From assembly GCA_948099385.1 (NCBI GenBank), contig CANUEZ040000168.1:3697001-3761000 (forward strand): a DNA stretch of 64,000 nt. Reading direction: 5' to 3'. Under the pieces are notes generated by a model. That model saw nothing but the letters and a program-made list of their open reading frames with translations. It searched no databases and had not been told where the DNA came from. The DNA comes from Fasciola hepatica (Eukaryota; Platyhelminthes; Trematoda; Plagiorchiida; Fasciolidae). Shown here piece by piece: positions 46,245 through 57,484 of this stretch. Numbering within the stretch: the stretch's first letter is position 1; the number at the start of each line of letters is the position of its first letter. The position numbers and the translations under genes are program-made.

Positions 46245-47645
46245 AATAAACAACGTGGCGAACAAGCTCGTTTTCAGTTATTCGTACTCATACCAATACA
46301 TAACAATATATATGACTCAAAATAAGAACGGACAATGGCAATCCAAATCTGTCTCTGCACGTGCGTGTGTGCATGTGAAATTGATCACAGTGTGGAATGT
46401 TCAAGTGGTTGCACATGTGTTCGGGACCATGACGTGGGCCACGGAAGCTTAAGTGCTTGCACAAATTGTTTCTGAGCGCACAGGGGAGGATTGTAGAGAC
46501 GAATGCTCACGGCTTCGGCTGTGGCTAAGATGCGACACTTGACAAGTCTTGATTGCTTTCCTCGGACTTTGAAAATGGTGCGAAAAGCGTTTATCACCTC
46601 GACTGAGTGGTTTGATTCAACAAGGTGTGAGCACACCGCACTTGTAATTGTCCTAATTGCTCCCGTGTTCAGCCAGGCCGGGTGGTGTTCGCGAACGCGT
46701 TCGGATAAGCGCCGAGTCGTGCGACCAATGTACCTAGTTCCACAGGAACAGGTGAAGGAATACACACAAAACGAGGTTGCAGAATTCGGCACTATGTCCT
46801 TCAATCGAAAACACACTATCGGTTTGGAAACGAACAGGATTTGCAACTGTGCAGCGTAGAATGTTTTGTTGATAACTCCCGATAATCTTCGTTGAATAAT
46901 TTCGGCTTCCGTGTCGCCTTTGAACGGTAAACGCGCATATAGTATCTTCTTGGCGGCTCCTATCTCCTTTGATTTCCCTTCATTTTCTTGCATCGTCTTG
47001 TCAATAAACCGTTCAGGATAGCCGTTATTTAAGAAAACACTCCGCAGAAAAACGAGTTCATTTCTTATTGTGTCTTCGGAGCAGATTTTTCTTGCTCTGT
47101 TAACTAAGCAACGTATTAGATTCCTCTTCATCTTGAGGGGCACAAAGCTGTGAAAATGGATGTATTGTCCGTTCCATGTAGCTTTTCTGTGCACTGATAA
47201 CTGGACGGAAAAATCATTCCGACGGCTTATGCAAACGTCTAAATACGACAGACTATTGTCCTTTTCTTCTTCCAAAGTAAATTGAACATTGGGATGGGCA
47301 GCATTAAAATTGTTAAGAAGCATATTTGTGTCCAGATTGGTATCTAGCACACATATGACGTCGTCTACGTATCGTTTGTACAAGGTAAAATCTCGGATTA
47401 TGGGTTCAAGTTGATTATTTTCAAGTTTTGCCATGAAAATATCGGCAAATAGGGGCCCCAAAGGTGATCCCATTGCAACTCCGTCCTTCTGACGATAGAT
47501 TTCACCATTGAACTGAAACTGGATATTATGTGTGCAGACATAGAGTAACTGTTTCAGTTCATCCAACGGAATACCCAAATCGATTCCGTTGCTCTGAATG
47601 TAATCGCACAGATAGTTGATTGTTTCACTGATCGGGACATTTGTG
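46245..47645 (-). mobile_element. 5'-truncated Penelope-like element nested in a LINE
   Basis: The PLE begins abruptly within RT (TTCACAAATGTCCCG junction near 47645, coding FTNVPISETINYLC) and runs through a long intact frame to its 3' end at about 46245, where LINE sequence resumes. Truncation at the 5' end is the usual result of target-primed reverse transcription. Exact junctions are by eye; the repeated words CTGTTCACAAC and TGTTCACAAA at the right junction may reflect microhomology. Confidence 0.82.
46385..47578 (-). CDS. Penelope-like RT and GIY-YIG endonuclease (long intact frame)
   Basis: 397 residues open to the stop, the best preserved PLE protein here. RT: DGVAMGSPLGPLFADIF at 32-48, catalytic YVDD at 70-73, RKATWNGQYIHFHSF near 131-145. 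GIY-YIG domain from about 270: CVYSFTCSCGTRYIGRTTRR (Y-I-G at 283-285 with the Cys pair typical of PLEs), the Arg and Glu-His of LSERVREH near 291-298, and the C-terminal AEAVSIRLYNPPLC. The true N terminus of RT lies upstream and is cut by truncation; in the same frame motif NYLCDYIQSNGIDL extends to about 47640. Function: reverse transcribe at nicked target DNA. Sequence type close to the PLE at 52 kb, distinct from that at 15 kb. Confidence 0.9.
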   Translation of the reverse strand: MGIPLDELKQLLYVCTHNIQFQFNGEIYRQKDGVAMGSPLGPLFADIFMAKLENNQLEPIIRDFTLYKRYVDDVICVLDTNLDTNMLLNNFNAAHPNVQFTLEEEKDNSLSYLDVCISRRNDFSVQLSVHRKATWNGQYIHFHSFVPLKMKRNLIRCLVNRARKICSEDTIRNELVFLRSVFLNNGYPERFIDKTMQENEGKSKEIGAAKKILYARLPFKGDTEAEIIQRRLSGVINKTFYAAQLQILFVSKPIVCFRLKDIVPNSATSFCVYSFTCSCGTRYIGRTTRRLSERVREHHPAWLNTGAIRTITSAVCSHLVESNHSVEVINAFRTIFKVRGKQSRLVKCRILATAEAVSIRLYNPPLCAQKQFVQALKLPWPTSWSRTHVQPLEHSTL

Positions 47646-47649
47646 AACA

Positions 47650-48720
47650 GTTGTGAACAGTTTCCTCATCAAGCTGAGTAAGGCATGAAGTGGCTCGGTG
47701 ACCACCGGAAGGCACGATTTGAAGATTTCCGACGGGATTTTATCTTCACTGAGGGACTCGTCAGGTTTTGAACTGGAGATCGTATTCACTATGTCCTCTA
47801 ATGACGAACGATAACAGTTGATGCTATACGGCAGAGCTGAAGCCGAATCGACTGATGAGCTGGCTGAGATGATCTATCCATCTAGTTATCTTACCATCCA
47901 TATCAGAAGTGGGAAATCGGCAGAATCGCGCAAGACAGGTTGGGTGGAATGCTTTTTATCAGAAGCTGATCGTATGAGGCGAAAGAGGTTTGCTGAGTAA
48001 AAAGCCACGTGATCTGATTCTCCGTTGTTACCTGCCTCAGAGTTGCGATACATTTTGCAGTCTTCTATTGATGAGATCTACCGTGACCGGACTAACACGT
48101 AGTCAATCTGATGATCTGTTCTATCGTTACTGGAATGTCATGTAATAAAAGGCCTTCTAAGGTGCTGTAACAGTGTATTGGTTATGTTGGAGAAATTAAT
48201 TAACTTATCGCCATTTTCAAAATGCTGACCCAGGTCAAACTTCCCTAGAATGTGGCGTGTCGAGGCATTTTTTTTGCCCTTCTGGGCATTCCAGTCTCCC
48301 ACTATGATAAGCGTATCCCTTCTGGGAATGCGATTCGCAGAACTCTTCCTTCACACCAGTGTCAGATGAGAGGGTTGGGGCGTAGATTACAACTACGGTG
48401 AGGTTGACCTTTGAAACGCGTCACTGCAATTCTTGATGATATCGGTTCCCAAGAAAGCAAAGCGGAATTGACGCGGTGAATTAGTGCTACTAGCACTTCT
48501 TGCTGGCCCGGAGTTTCTGGTTCACTGTGATGAAACCAATAATAACTATCCACACAGGGAACTTCGATTTTATGAGAGCCATTACCGCTCAGCCTGACTT
48601 TGGGTAATCAGGCAGTATCCATCTGATAGCCGTGTAGCGTGCGCATATTCACTACCTGACTTCCAGTGTCTGAGAGGTTTTTCTCACGTTCCAGCTGCCA
48701 GGGCATCGAAAAGCCCCCAG
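47650..48720 (-). pseudogene. LINE apurinic-type endonuclease and linker
   Basis: From right: MRTLHGYQMDTA, VRLSGNGSHKIEVP, DSYYWFHHSEPETPGQQEVL (48362-48700), then TVVVIYAPTLSSDT, TLIIVGDWNAQKG with the G-D-W-N catalytic motif (48290-48320), LGKFDLGQHFENGDKLINF, DHQIDYVLV and GESDHVAF with S-D-H (48000-48230). The linker ends with EDKIPSEIFKSCLPVVTEPL (47670-47760). The usual Glu of the endonuclease (S/Q-E-x-R) appears as PKVR, so that residue is lost. Multiple frame changes. Confidence 0.83.
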
Positions 48721-51700
48721 CGAGGCTGCAGTTCGCATTCTTCCGACCCACGGACAAGGCGCTTTGTGAATACTAACCATTGATAAGGCCCGCATATCCC
48801 ACACAATAGTGCAGTCGTGACGCATGTGCCCGTGAACCAGTCAGTCCATTACACGTCGCCGTTCACATCGACCACTGACGGACAACCTACTGCCCACCCT
48901 TCACACCAACCCGCCAACCAACCAGGCTTATGGCCTACTGTGATCCCAATTCACCAATCACATCTGTGCACCACGCTGGGCATTCAGTAACAACGTCATG
49001 GGTCCATATAGTCCTTGTCTCGTACTATATAAAGTGTTGGTTTTGGTTACAATTGAATACAGTTCCCGTGCTTTATTTGCGGTTACTTTTCCGTTGAGAT
49101 TGGACGATCGAGGATTCACTAGCCGGGGATGATTCAGAGGTTTGCACAGCGACGCAACACCAGCACCTTATACAGAGGTTCTTTCATATGTAAAGGGGTC
49201 CAGTTCGCATTCTTGACGCCCCAGACACTCGAGTAGCACTAGGCGCTTCGCTTCCCATGAAGGCCTTAGCACGGATAACAGAGCGTGCAGAACACGTGAC
49301 CACGAGGTTTCGTGGGTGTTTGGTACAACAGACGACCACAGAGTCACTCGACTTTTTTCGAGGGCGCATCTCTAGCCTTTGGGTAACCAAGTACTGGCTG
49401 CAAGGCAGCAGCTTGTTGATTCGTGGTTGCCGGTGTCTCCTTGGGAGCTCGTTCGCCATTCGATTGAAGTGAATCCAACCGAGGGGTCCACGCAGCCTGT
49501 TAGTTCGACATGTTTCATTCACAGCTGTTGGATCATACAGCAAATCTCATGCATCCATTCAGGAATATCTGCCTCTGCATGTCGAATACCGTCTCACCAG
49601 GGTTGTTGGATCTCGGTTACCCTAAAAACTGATTTAACCAGCCTGTCAAGCGGTTTGCCGGGGTGTGGCCGCCGATGCATGCTCTAGCTTCATGGAGCCC
49701 CAGATGGGAGCTGGGTACCCGATGCGGACCAAAGAAATGGAAGTTATCTTGAGGGCACGACGGTTCACCAGATCAGAGGTGCTACTCCAACCAGATACTC
49801 CATGCACCCCGGCAGGCAATAGAGATTTCCCTATTTAAATCACCTCTACCGTCTAGTTAACTTCTACATACACAGATTAGTAAAAATTTCACTCGGAAAT
49901 AGCGCATGGAGAATGCGAGAACGGCGATGATCACCAAAATACCACCGTCTTCCCACGCATTCGGCTGCCGAGTAGGCGGATCTCTTGAACCCATCAGGGA
50001 ACTCAACTACAAAACAGTATGAATCAGCCGCCAGATGTGATGTTTTGGCATACACACAGTCTTCTCACCGTCAGTTTAGAAAATGCATTGATTACGTTGT
50101 CAGATCCACAGACTGAAACTGATCGATCCGCTGTCTTGTATCGCTAATCTGTGTATTGCTCTTTCATCTTAAAGTTACCTAAGTAGGAATGAAAGGGGAA
50201 TCCGATCGCTGACTGACTGCTTTTTGTTCTTCAGCCTCTATTTGATTTGATTTCCACGGTGGTCTGGCCAAACCAATGGTAGACACGCGCTTAAGAGGCA
50301 TTGCTAGCCTGAATTCGTTTTCTTAATTGATTAATTGATAATTTCTCTTAACTGGACACAAACAAAACGCGTCATCAAATGTATCCAAATTACTCAACAA
50401 CGGAGGCCGTGAGAGAGACCCGCATCAGACAGCATAGAAATTCCGGAAGAAATCGCACGAGAATGGCGCAAAACTGCCGGCACACACACGAGAAGACTCG
50501 TCACATGATTGGTGAATGAGTGAGCTGATTGGGTAGTACAGTCGTGACTCAAATCTGGCTAACGTCCACGTGACTTGAGTGTATGTATGTGATTGTCCAG
50601 GTTAGAGCAAAATTACCAGTAAGCAACCGTGTCTGGGGAATGATAGTGTGCCACTCGTTTGCTATGGAATTACGGTCCATCGAGTGAGGATTTCATTCTC
50701 GATCGTCAAACGTACAAGTACTGAAACACTAAAGGGTTTGTGGGAACGAAAATAACGGCATTTCTATACAGGGCAAGGTGCAACAGAATGCAGACGATAA
50801 CACGCCGTCTCGGTCCCGTTACTGTTGTTCAGATCGTTCACAACCAGAGATTTTCCCAATCCAGTCCAGCCTATCACTAATTTGATAGTATTCGCGTTCT
50901 TACTCAACCTCTGACGAATTACCACTGCTTCTAAACAAAACTTTTATTTTCCTCGCATCCTGTAAAATCCAGGTCGAAATTACTCAGCACGGAAGGTGGA
51001 CAATGAGTAGTGGTTCCCTTTATTTCATTTTTGTTATTTTTTCCATTGAGCCTATTAACCGGAGTCCACTGGGGTCGTCAACCTTGATTTCATGAATCTA
51101 CAGAAACTTGAACTATGGCAACACAACTGGTGTTTTATTCACGTGAAATTCTGCCTCCTATCAATAATGAAGCTTTCAGCGATTCAAAACACAGTTTCCA
51201 CGGTTGTTTTGATTTCGCTATCAGGCAAGATTTCGACTCTGAGACATGGTGACCTGAGAGAGGTAGTTGACACAAGTCTGTTTGACCTTGACCTAAGGTA
51301 GACAATTCGTTATCGATCACCGAAGTCCCTGGAAGCGGTCGATGCGCTTTCATCGTACACTCCAGCGTGCGAAAACGATCGTTACTTCTGTTAAGTTGGC
51401 ATGTTGCGCGACAGCTGGTTAAAACGCATTAGCTTGGTTGAATCACACCCTGTAATGGCGTGAAAAAAAACTGCGTAGCAGAAATGGCAAGGTCAACCAC
51501 AATTCTGGACGCCGCACACACGAGGTTTATGACTCCGAAGTAAAACACAGATACGTACGACGAAACAATTTCAGATTATTCTATGACAACGTTGGACGAA
51601 ATGACCAGAAACTCGTTTTGGTGAATTGATGAAAATGCTAAAAGTCGTTGACCTCGTGCGGCCGAAGCTGGCCACTTTTAGCATTTGGATCAATACGAAA

Positions 51701-51734
51701 ACCAGCATACGATCCCGTTTTAGACAACACAAAA
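48721..51734. other. No gene recognised
   Basis: 48721-49700 may contain the 5' untranslated region of the LINE and a TATA-like ACTATATAAAG at 49023-49033 (plus strand), within sequence of LTR-like style, but I found no second copy. The minus frame 49184-49543 (119 residues, basic) is unassigned. 49860-51730 shows nothing I can name. Confidence 0.4.
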
Positions 51735-51945
51735 TTTCATGAGAAAAGAAAGAAGAAATAAGTCGCGAGATGCAAGCATTTCGTTTACTCTTGTCTACCG
51801 CGTACGTTAAATTTTTTAGTCTATATATCATACAGCGAGAAAAACAATACAGTGGAAAGGGCTTGATTGAAAACTATGACAATGTGTTCGGTAGGTGGAG
51901 GGATAAGTCTGTTCGGTTAGTGCCAAGGCAAACAAACATTATGTT
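51735..51945 (+). repeat. Left inverted terminal repeat of PLE
   Basis: Pairs with 53744-53955. Landmark words on the plus strand: GATGCAAGCATTTCGTTTAC, GGAAAGGGCTTGATTGAAAA, TGTGTTCGGTAGGTGGAGGG. It includes the last codons of the PLE GIY-YIG frame (stop at 51917). Confidence 0.9.
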
Positions 51946-52165
51946 CCAACCGTTTTTGTGCACAAAGCGCAGGCTGATGCATCATGATAAGCATTGCTTC
52001 ACTGAATGCTAGCAGATTCGATTTGGGATTGCGCAACAACACTATGAAGGATTTTGTCAGGTCAACTTTGTGACCTGATGCAATCAAGTGTTTTGCAACT
52101 GAAGAGGCTAAAGATTTGATATCATTTTTTGCGGCCGTATTGCGTTGAGTCATTGATTTTGCCAA
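51917..52165 (-). pseudogene. PLE GIY-YIG C-terminal end
   Basis: 82-residue frame that continues the endonuclease after a frameshift near 52140. It contains SSVAKHLIASGHKVD (His of the domain), FSEAMLIMMHQPALCAQKRL, corresponding to AEAVSIRLYNPPLCAQKQF of the PLE at 46-47 kb. It ends inside the left inverted repeat. Confidence 0.82.
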
Positions 52166-53141
52166 CTTTTTTGGGTATATGTTCCGACACTCGTTGAGCC
52201 AAGCAGCGATTCATCCTGCCAATGTATGCGTCACCGCAACTGCAAGTGAACTGATAGACAACATGTGAGACATTGGGATCGGCAAGACTATTTGAGTGAT
52301 TTTTGAAGCTTAGCCTTTTGGTGGTCTGCAACAGACTTAATTGCGCCGCTGTGTATGTAAGCCTTATGGTTGAATTAAGATTTCTCTTTATCTGATTAAA
52401 TATGTGATCACCTTTAAACGGTAAAATAATAAAAACTTGCTTCTTGTCGACCGTGATTGGCTTTTCGCATGCTTTTCTCGGTTTTCGGTGATGCTCGATG
52501 AACTTCTGGGGATGACCATTGGCCAGCAACGTTCTTATTATGAACTCTTCATTCTGCACTTGATCACTGGTGCGGATTTTCTGCGCTCTGTTGAAGAGAG
52601 TTCGGACTAATCCACGTTTGTAGGCCATTGGTGCAAAGCTGGAGAATTGTAAATAGCGACCGCCCCACGTAGCTTTGCGATAAATACTCCTTTGCAACGT
52701 TCTTTCCGGACGTCTGGTTATTAGAATGTCTAAAAAAGATAAGCTATTGGCACGTTCTTCTTCGTGAGTAACAGAAAGATTAGGATGAATGGAGTTTATG
52801 GCGTTAGTAAAAGGAATAAAATGTTCCTCATTCGAAAAAATTAAAATGTCGTCAACATATCGTCTGTGCAGGGGAAATTGAGAAATATCACAGAGTTTTC
52901 TTTCGATCATCCCCAGAAAAACACCTGCCAAGGTCGGACCCAGAGTACTACCCATGGCCACACCATCAATCTGCTTGTACGGGGTTTCCTTCAAAATTAA
53001 AACGGATATTCTCTGTGCATAAAAGAATGAGTTCCTTGGTGTAATCAATAGGAATAGGTAAATTAAAGTTATGCGAGGAAATAAAATCACACAGATAATC
53101 AACTGTCTCACGAAGAGATACTTTAGTGAAAAGGGACTCAA
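52122..53141 (-). CDS. PLE reverse transcriptase and start of GIY-YIG
   Basis: 339-residue frame. The first 50 residues are out of the true RT frame; correct RT starts near KQIDGVAMGSTLGPTLAGV (57-75), catalytic YVDD at 95-98, then RSIYRKATWGGRYLQFSSF and RGLVRTLFNRAQKI. GIY-YIG begins with VVYQFTCSCGDAYIGRMNRC near 290-310 and OCR-like LAQRVSEHIP follows (Arg and Glu-His conserved). It ends by frameshift before the last 80 residues of the domain. Closest in the window to the PLE at 46385-47578. Confidence 0.88.
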   Translation of the reverse strand: MSPFSLKYLFVRQLIICVILFPRITLIYLFLLITPRNSFFYAQRISVLILKETPYKQIDGVAMGSTLGPTLAGVFLGMIERKLCDISQFPLHRRYVDDILIFSNEEHFIPFTNAINSIHPNLSVTHEEERANSLSFLDILITRRPERTLQRSIYRKATWGGRYLQFSSFAPMAYKRGLVRTLFNRAQKIRTSDQVQNEEFIIRTLLANGHPQKFIEHHRKPRKACEKPITVDKKQVFIILPFKGDHIFNQIKRNLNSTIRLTYTAAQLSLLQTTKRLSFKNHSNSLADPNVSHVVYQFTCSCGDAYIGRMNRCLAQRVSEHIPKKVGKINDSTQYGRKK

Positions 53142-53794
53142 CGTCAGCTGAGTACATTTTTTCAGAACTCACCGATCTCTCGTTCAATGTGTCTGCGAGT
53201 TGAAACGAGTCCTGTAGACAGAATGGTGTTAGATGTTTCCGAATGGGGGCAAGGATTTCAACAAGTCAACGAGCGAGTTTATGATATGCCGAGTTTTTGC
53301 ATGCATAGTATAGGCCACAAAGGAACTTCAGACTTGAGGATTTTTGGTGACCCTCTTAAATAAGGCGTTTGTGTTGCGACTGGTTTTAGCCTCTTGTATG
53401 TGTTTTCAGATATAATTCTATGTAAGAGCAGAATCTGTAGTTGTCTGGATATCTGTTTGTCTATTAGTGTATTGTTATCCGGGGTAGTGTCTGGTTTGAA
53501 ACGTTGTGTATCAGAAAGTATGTCTTCCATCTTCTGCATATACTCATTCTTCTTCATGATTGCAATGCCTGATCCTTTATCTGGTTGGAGGAACAATAAA
53601 TCGTCCATCTGTTTGAGCTGTCTAACAGCCATTTGATGTTCTGACGACAAACAACACCATTGGCGTATGAACGCGTAAAGGTATTGCTCTGAGATATCAA
53701 CTAGTTTTGCCTTGAACCAACCGGCTTTGTCGGAAGACTTGGGTACATAATGTTTGTTTGTCTTGGCACTAACCGAACAGACTTCTCCCTCCAC
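52966..53794 (-). pseudogene. PLE N-terminal domain and first RT motifs
   Basis: Two frames. 53279-53794 (171 residues) has LQPDKGSGIAIMKKNEYMQK (the usual A-D-K-G-x-x-x-V-x-M motif preceding PLE RT) and TQTPYLRGSPKI where YGLPKxHK is expected. 52966-53187 has MYSADVESLFTKVSLRETVD, the S-x-D-V-x-S-L-F-T motif, and the intervening DNA encodes AYHKLAR then, after a TGA at a Trp position, LVEILAPIRKHL. A frameshift near 52980 leads to the next segment. The Met at 53794 lies in the right inverted repeat. Confidence 0.82.
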
Positions 53795-53955
53795 CTACCG
53801 AACACATTGTCATAGTTTTCAATCAAGCCCTTTCCACTGTATTGTTTTTCTCGCTATATGATATATAAACTAAAATGTTTTACGTACGCGGTAGACAAGA
53901 GTAAACGAAATGCTTGCATCTCGTGACTTATGTCTTCTTTCTTTTCCCATGAATT
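53744..53955 (-). repeat. Right inverted terminal repeat of PLE
   Basis: Inverted partner of 51735-51945. It includes the beginning of the PLE frame at 53794. Similarity with the downstream deleted copy (54710-54800) continues past this repeat, with ATTGGATAAAG shared, so the element's outer edge may be a little further right. Confidence 0.9.
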
Positions 53956-54055
53956 GGATAAAGGGGATCAATTGCTTAACACAAAATTTCCCAAATCACA
54001 GATCAGTCAAGAACGTGTGAAAACTGGAACGGACTCAGCACAATTTACCGGAACA

Positions 54056-54128
54056 GACGAAAGACATGGGTCAAGAGATGGACGCATGTACTTTACTCTT
54101 GTCGATCGCGGACAAAGCTAACCAAACG

Positions 54129-54195
<67 letters not shown>

Positions 54196-54800
54196 GACGT
54201 AGGTTAAATTGAAAGCTATTACAATGCGTTCGGTGGTAGAGAGGGAATTCCGTTGCAGTAGGGTCAATGTAGGCAAACATTTTCGTAAACAGAGCACTGG
54301 CTGATGCCTTGTGATGAGCATCGCTTCACTGAACACCATTATATTCGGCAATGGGTTGTACAACATTATTCTGAAAGACTGAGTAGGGTAAGTTGTGTGA
54401 ACTGATGTAGTTAAGTGACTTCTAATTGAATAATCCGACTATGTGACGACCTTGTGTGACTCCAGAAAGTTACTTTGTCGATTTTGATACATGGGCATGT
54501 GCTCTGACGCTCGGTCAGCCAAGCAGCAATCTGCTCTGCCAATGTATACACCACCATAGCTGCAAGTGAACTGGTGGGAAACCTGCGAAAAATTGCGACC
54601 AGCATGGTCTTCAAAATAAGCAACGTCACTGAAACAGCCTACCTGACTGTTAACTTCTTTCTGTACCATATACATATATGCTCCCATTTTACGTCCGTGA
54701 TCAAAAAGAATAAACGAAATGCTTGTATCTGGTGACATACATGTTCGGATGATTTGGATAAAGAGAGTCCAGTGCTTTATACTCCATATTGTTTTACTGA
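54056..54800 (-). mobile_element. Internally deleted PLE copy next to the 52 kb PLE
   Basis: 54056-54260 aligns with the left terminal repeat region of the 51.7 kb element (TTTACTCTTGTCGATCGCGG versus TTTACTCTTGTCTACCGCGT; ATGCGTTCGGTGGTAGAGAG), 54260-54610 with its GIY-YIG end, and 54700-54800 with its opposite end (AATAAACGAAATGCTTGTAT versus AGTAAACGAAATGCTTGCAT). The N-terminal domain and RT are missing. Frame pieces include FTCSYGGVYIGRADCC and LADRASEHMP. It is either a deletion product or a non-autonomous derivative, more diverged than the two arms of its neighbour. Confidence 0.78.
54130..54193. repeat. (TA)n microsatellite inside the PLE terminal region
   Basis: 64 bases of TA at the position where the neighbouring PLE repeat has only GTCTATATATCATA, so the microsatellite probably grew from that seed. 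Confidence 0.95.
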
Positions 54801-57484
54801 CAACTACGACAAGGGCGAGGATTCATTTCTGAGTGACAAAGAATTCACTTTGTGAAACCAAGCCGTTAAGATGCTAAATCGTTGAGGGCGTACACATAAA
54901 GCACATCTTGGTCTGACCAGCACTGATCATCTACGACATCATGCAGTGACAATTGCCTACTCATCAAAGGTTTAGAAAGCTGGTATTTTGAGAGGGAGAA
55001 AAAATCGATCCACCAGTCCGATCTGCAGTTGACTGTGATCAGCCGGACAGTAAAGCACTGTTCAAACTCGGTAGATCATACCGACTCGTTCTATCCTCCG
55101 TATGCATCAGACCCAAGCAATTAGCCGTTGAAAGGAGCGCAAGGATGTTCATCGATCTACAACGAAGCAGGAAGTTTGGGAAACCTTGATCCCTAGAACT
55201 GAAGTAGCAGAGCTTCCGTACTTGGACATGATTGCCCTTGCGGAAGGGGCACGGTCACAAGCAAAAAAGGATCACTGCACAACCAGGAGGAGCGGACAAC
55301 CGACACAGCATGAGTTGGCGTTGGAGAATCCTATGAAACGCTAATAGATCGGTTCAGTACGAACAAGTTCTCCCAGAGGTACCTCAGCTGGAGATCAAAC
55401 GTAAAACAATCAAGAGTATGAAAACGTGAGAGGAGAACTAGTATCAAGTCAATAAAGGAAGTGTTTGATTGCAAGAGCACCACTAGCCGCGACAGCTGGT
55501 CACATGTTTCGCGACTAGACAACGTGACATTTGGGGAGTGTTCTGTGGTCGTCTACCAGCTATAGTGAGAAAACTTTTCCGTCTTCGAAATATCCCAGTT
55601 TAATGGGACGAAACATCGTTTTCAGGTCTTGTCGAAATTCGATCAGAAAAAATATCTTCTTTATGAGCTTTACTGTTAGAGTCGTATCTACCCGGTCAGT
55701 CATACGCAATGAAATAACCCGCACCTGAGCTACGCGCACTGGGAGAACAAGACCAGACAAGGATAACAGGACTGTATTCCGTCACATTCGGTTAGCACTA
55801 ACTCGTTTATATACTAAAGGAAGCGTGCAGTTAGTGGCAGATAACATACTATCCAGGCACAAGGCGATTCCGCTGTATCTACATGACCTAATAGTTACGG
55901 TCCGGCTTCACCTGATTGGCTAGATACTAGAGATGAAGCTGTAGCGCGCTGGATCGCGTGTGAAGGTATTTGAATTCCTATATTCACGTTCGTAATTCTG
56001 TCTTCATATAACAGGTTAAACAAACATTCGGAATATGAGATTCTCGACGAGTGAATATTGTTCACCTTAGCTTTGCAACACTGTGTGCGAAGTTGAAATT
56101 GTGTGGATGTGTTTATCGTGAATAACTCGACTGATGCTTGACAGACAGAATTGAACTAACGGTTGAATACGAATAATTTCTGGTCATGAAAATAGAATCC
56201 ATTATATGTGGTTTTCACCACGAAGACATAAATGGTGCTCCTGCAGGAACAGTCTCATTTGTGCCAGTATCGATTGCGTTTCTGCTTATCAGAAAGAAGC
56301 ATGAGCAACGGGTGATGACATACTGTCTGTCACAGTCTCGGCAACAACAACTACCGACGAGAACAAACAACATCCAGGCCATCAACCCATGACCGATCCC
56401 ATGGTGATGCAAGTTTGTACACAAGGCCGATCCGGAAGAACGCAGGTGTGGATTCGGGGAACAGCAAACAACCGTCCGAGCTGTGTGTGTGTGTGTGTGT
56501 GACATGAGCAGTTCGTGAGATTATGATTAAAGAAACAATAAACTGACTGCAATAAAGGAGACGGAAGCTTGAAAGATAGGTCAGGTACCACGGTGAGTAG
56601 CTTCTAGCATTTCCATCTAGCGGTACTGAGAATAACAATAATGAGTGTGGAATGGAAACGCTATATTTATTAATTCTCCTACTTTTACAATGCACTATCA
56701 AACATAATCCAAACGGGTAAACGAAACCAGAAAGGAGCAATAAGACCAACTGAGGAAGGACTCGGTTGAGGAAGTGAGAAGAAAAATTGACCAGACATTA
56801 TTACACGGTTACACCAGGGGTATTGAAACCACATCTCTGAGGGTAGACTTTTCCGATTCATCGATCCGTCCATACGAAAGCGAAAACGAAGGCAAAATAA
56901 CCAATCGAATAGACGCGAAAAATAACGTGGGAGTGTGTGTGACGCGAGAGCAGCAAGTTAACAAAACACAGAAAATCCCCGCGACAATGAAATTAACAGA
57001 TCGTCGGTGGAAGTATGCTGAACATGAAACTATTCGAAAAATTTAGGGCGGACATGAAGCAGCAGTTTTGGACTAAGGGGGACTGAAGAGCAGACTAAAA
57101 GTATCCCTGAATAGTTAGCAAATCACCATGACTGCTTGTGAGCTGCATCTAGGGGACTAGGGGTGGAGAGGGAGGACAGCAAGTGTGCGTGTGAATGCAT
57201 GAATGAACAACTACGACCAGCACAACAGCTAAACACCCAATTCCCGCATCCGATTCAATGCACTACCGGCTCGGAACCAATCGAGTTGATATTCGTTGAA
57301 GGTGTGTGCCAACTGAATGGTTTCTGTTGTTCCATCCACGTGATGTATTATGCAACGAACAGGCTGAAAAACAAGAACAGAGTGAAATGAGGTGAGTGAG
57401 TAGGGTATACTAGACTGAAATGATTAGTTCGTAATGATAGTATGTAAAGTAGAGATGTTCGGTGGCATAACCAACAGGGGGTCA
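54801..57484. other. No gene recognised
   Basis: Short frames only, plus a small (GT)n run at 56481-56500. The plus frame 56774-57046 is unassigned. Confidence 0.45.

Larger units (their letters stand above)
44875..48720 (-). mobile_element. LINE (endonuclease plus RT), split by a nested PLE
   Basis: Minus-strand LINE: endonuclease 48720-47990, linker 47990-47650, then a foreign PLE (47645-46245), then RT and C-terminal region 46235-44875. The reading on either side of the PLE continues the same LINE type, from the linker ending ..LHALLSLMRKLFTT to ..YWNTAVMLPFPQKGD. The LINE belongs to the RTE/CR1-like group with C-terminal KTWLDT-type region common in flatworms. Confidence 0.85.
51735..53955 (-). 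mobile_element. Penelope-like element with about 210-bp inverted terminal repeats
   Basis: A near full-length PLE on the minus strand. 51735-51945 and 53744-53955 are inverted copies of each other with roughly a dozen differences by eye. Between them lie an N-terminal domain, RT and GIY-YIG, broken by three frameshifts and at least one stop. The inverted repeats overlap both ends of the coding region. PLEs are known to carry terminal repeats in direct or inverted arrangement. A related, deleted copy follows immediately at 54056-54800. Confidence 0.85.

Noticed and set aside
46503..46859. 118-residue plus-strand frame
   Set aside because: Antisense of the PLE GIY-YIG region.
49000..49130. Solo LTR with TATA box
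   Set aside because: TATATAAAG and general style fit, but no second copy, no primer site and no clear ends.
55590..55640. Hammerhead ribozyme-like CCC...GGGACGAAAC
   Set aside because: Stem II and GAAAC are suggestive, but the CTGATGA core is absent.
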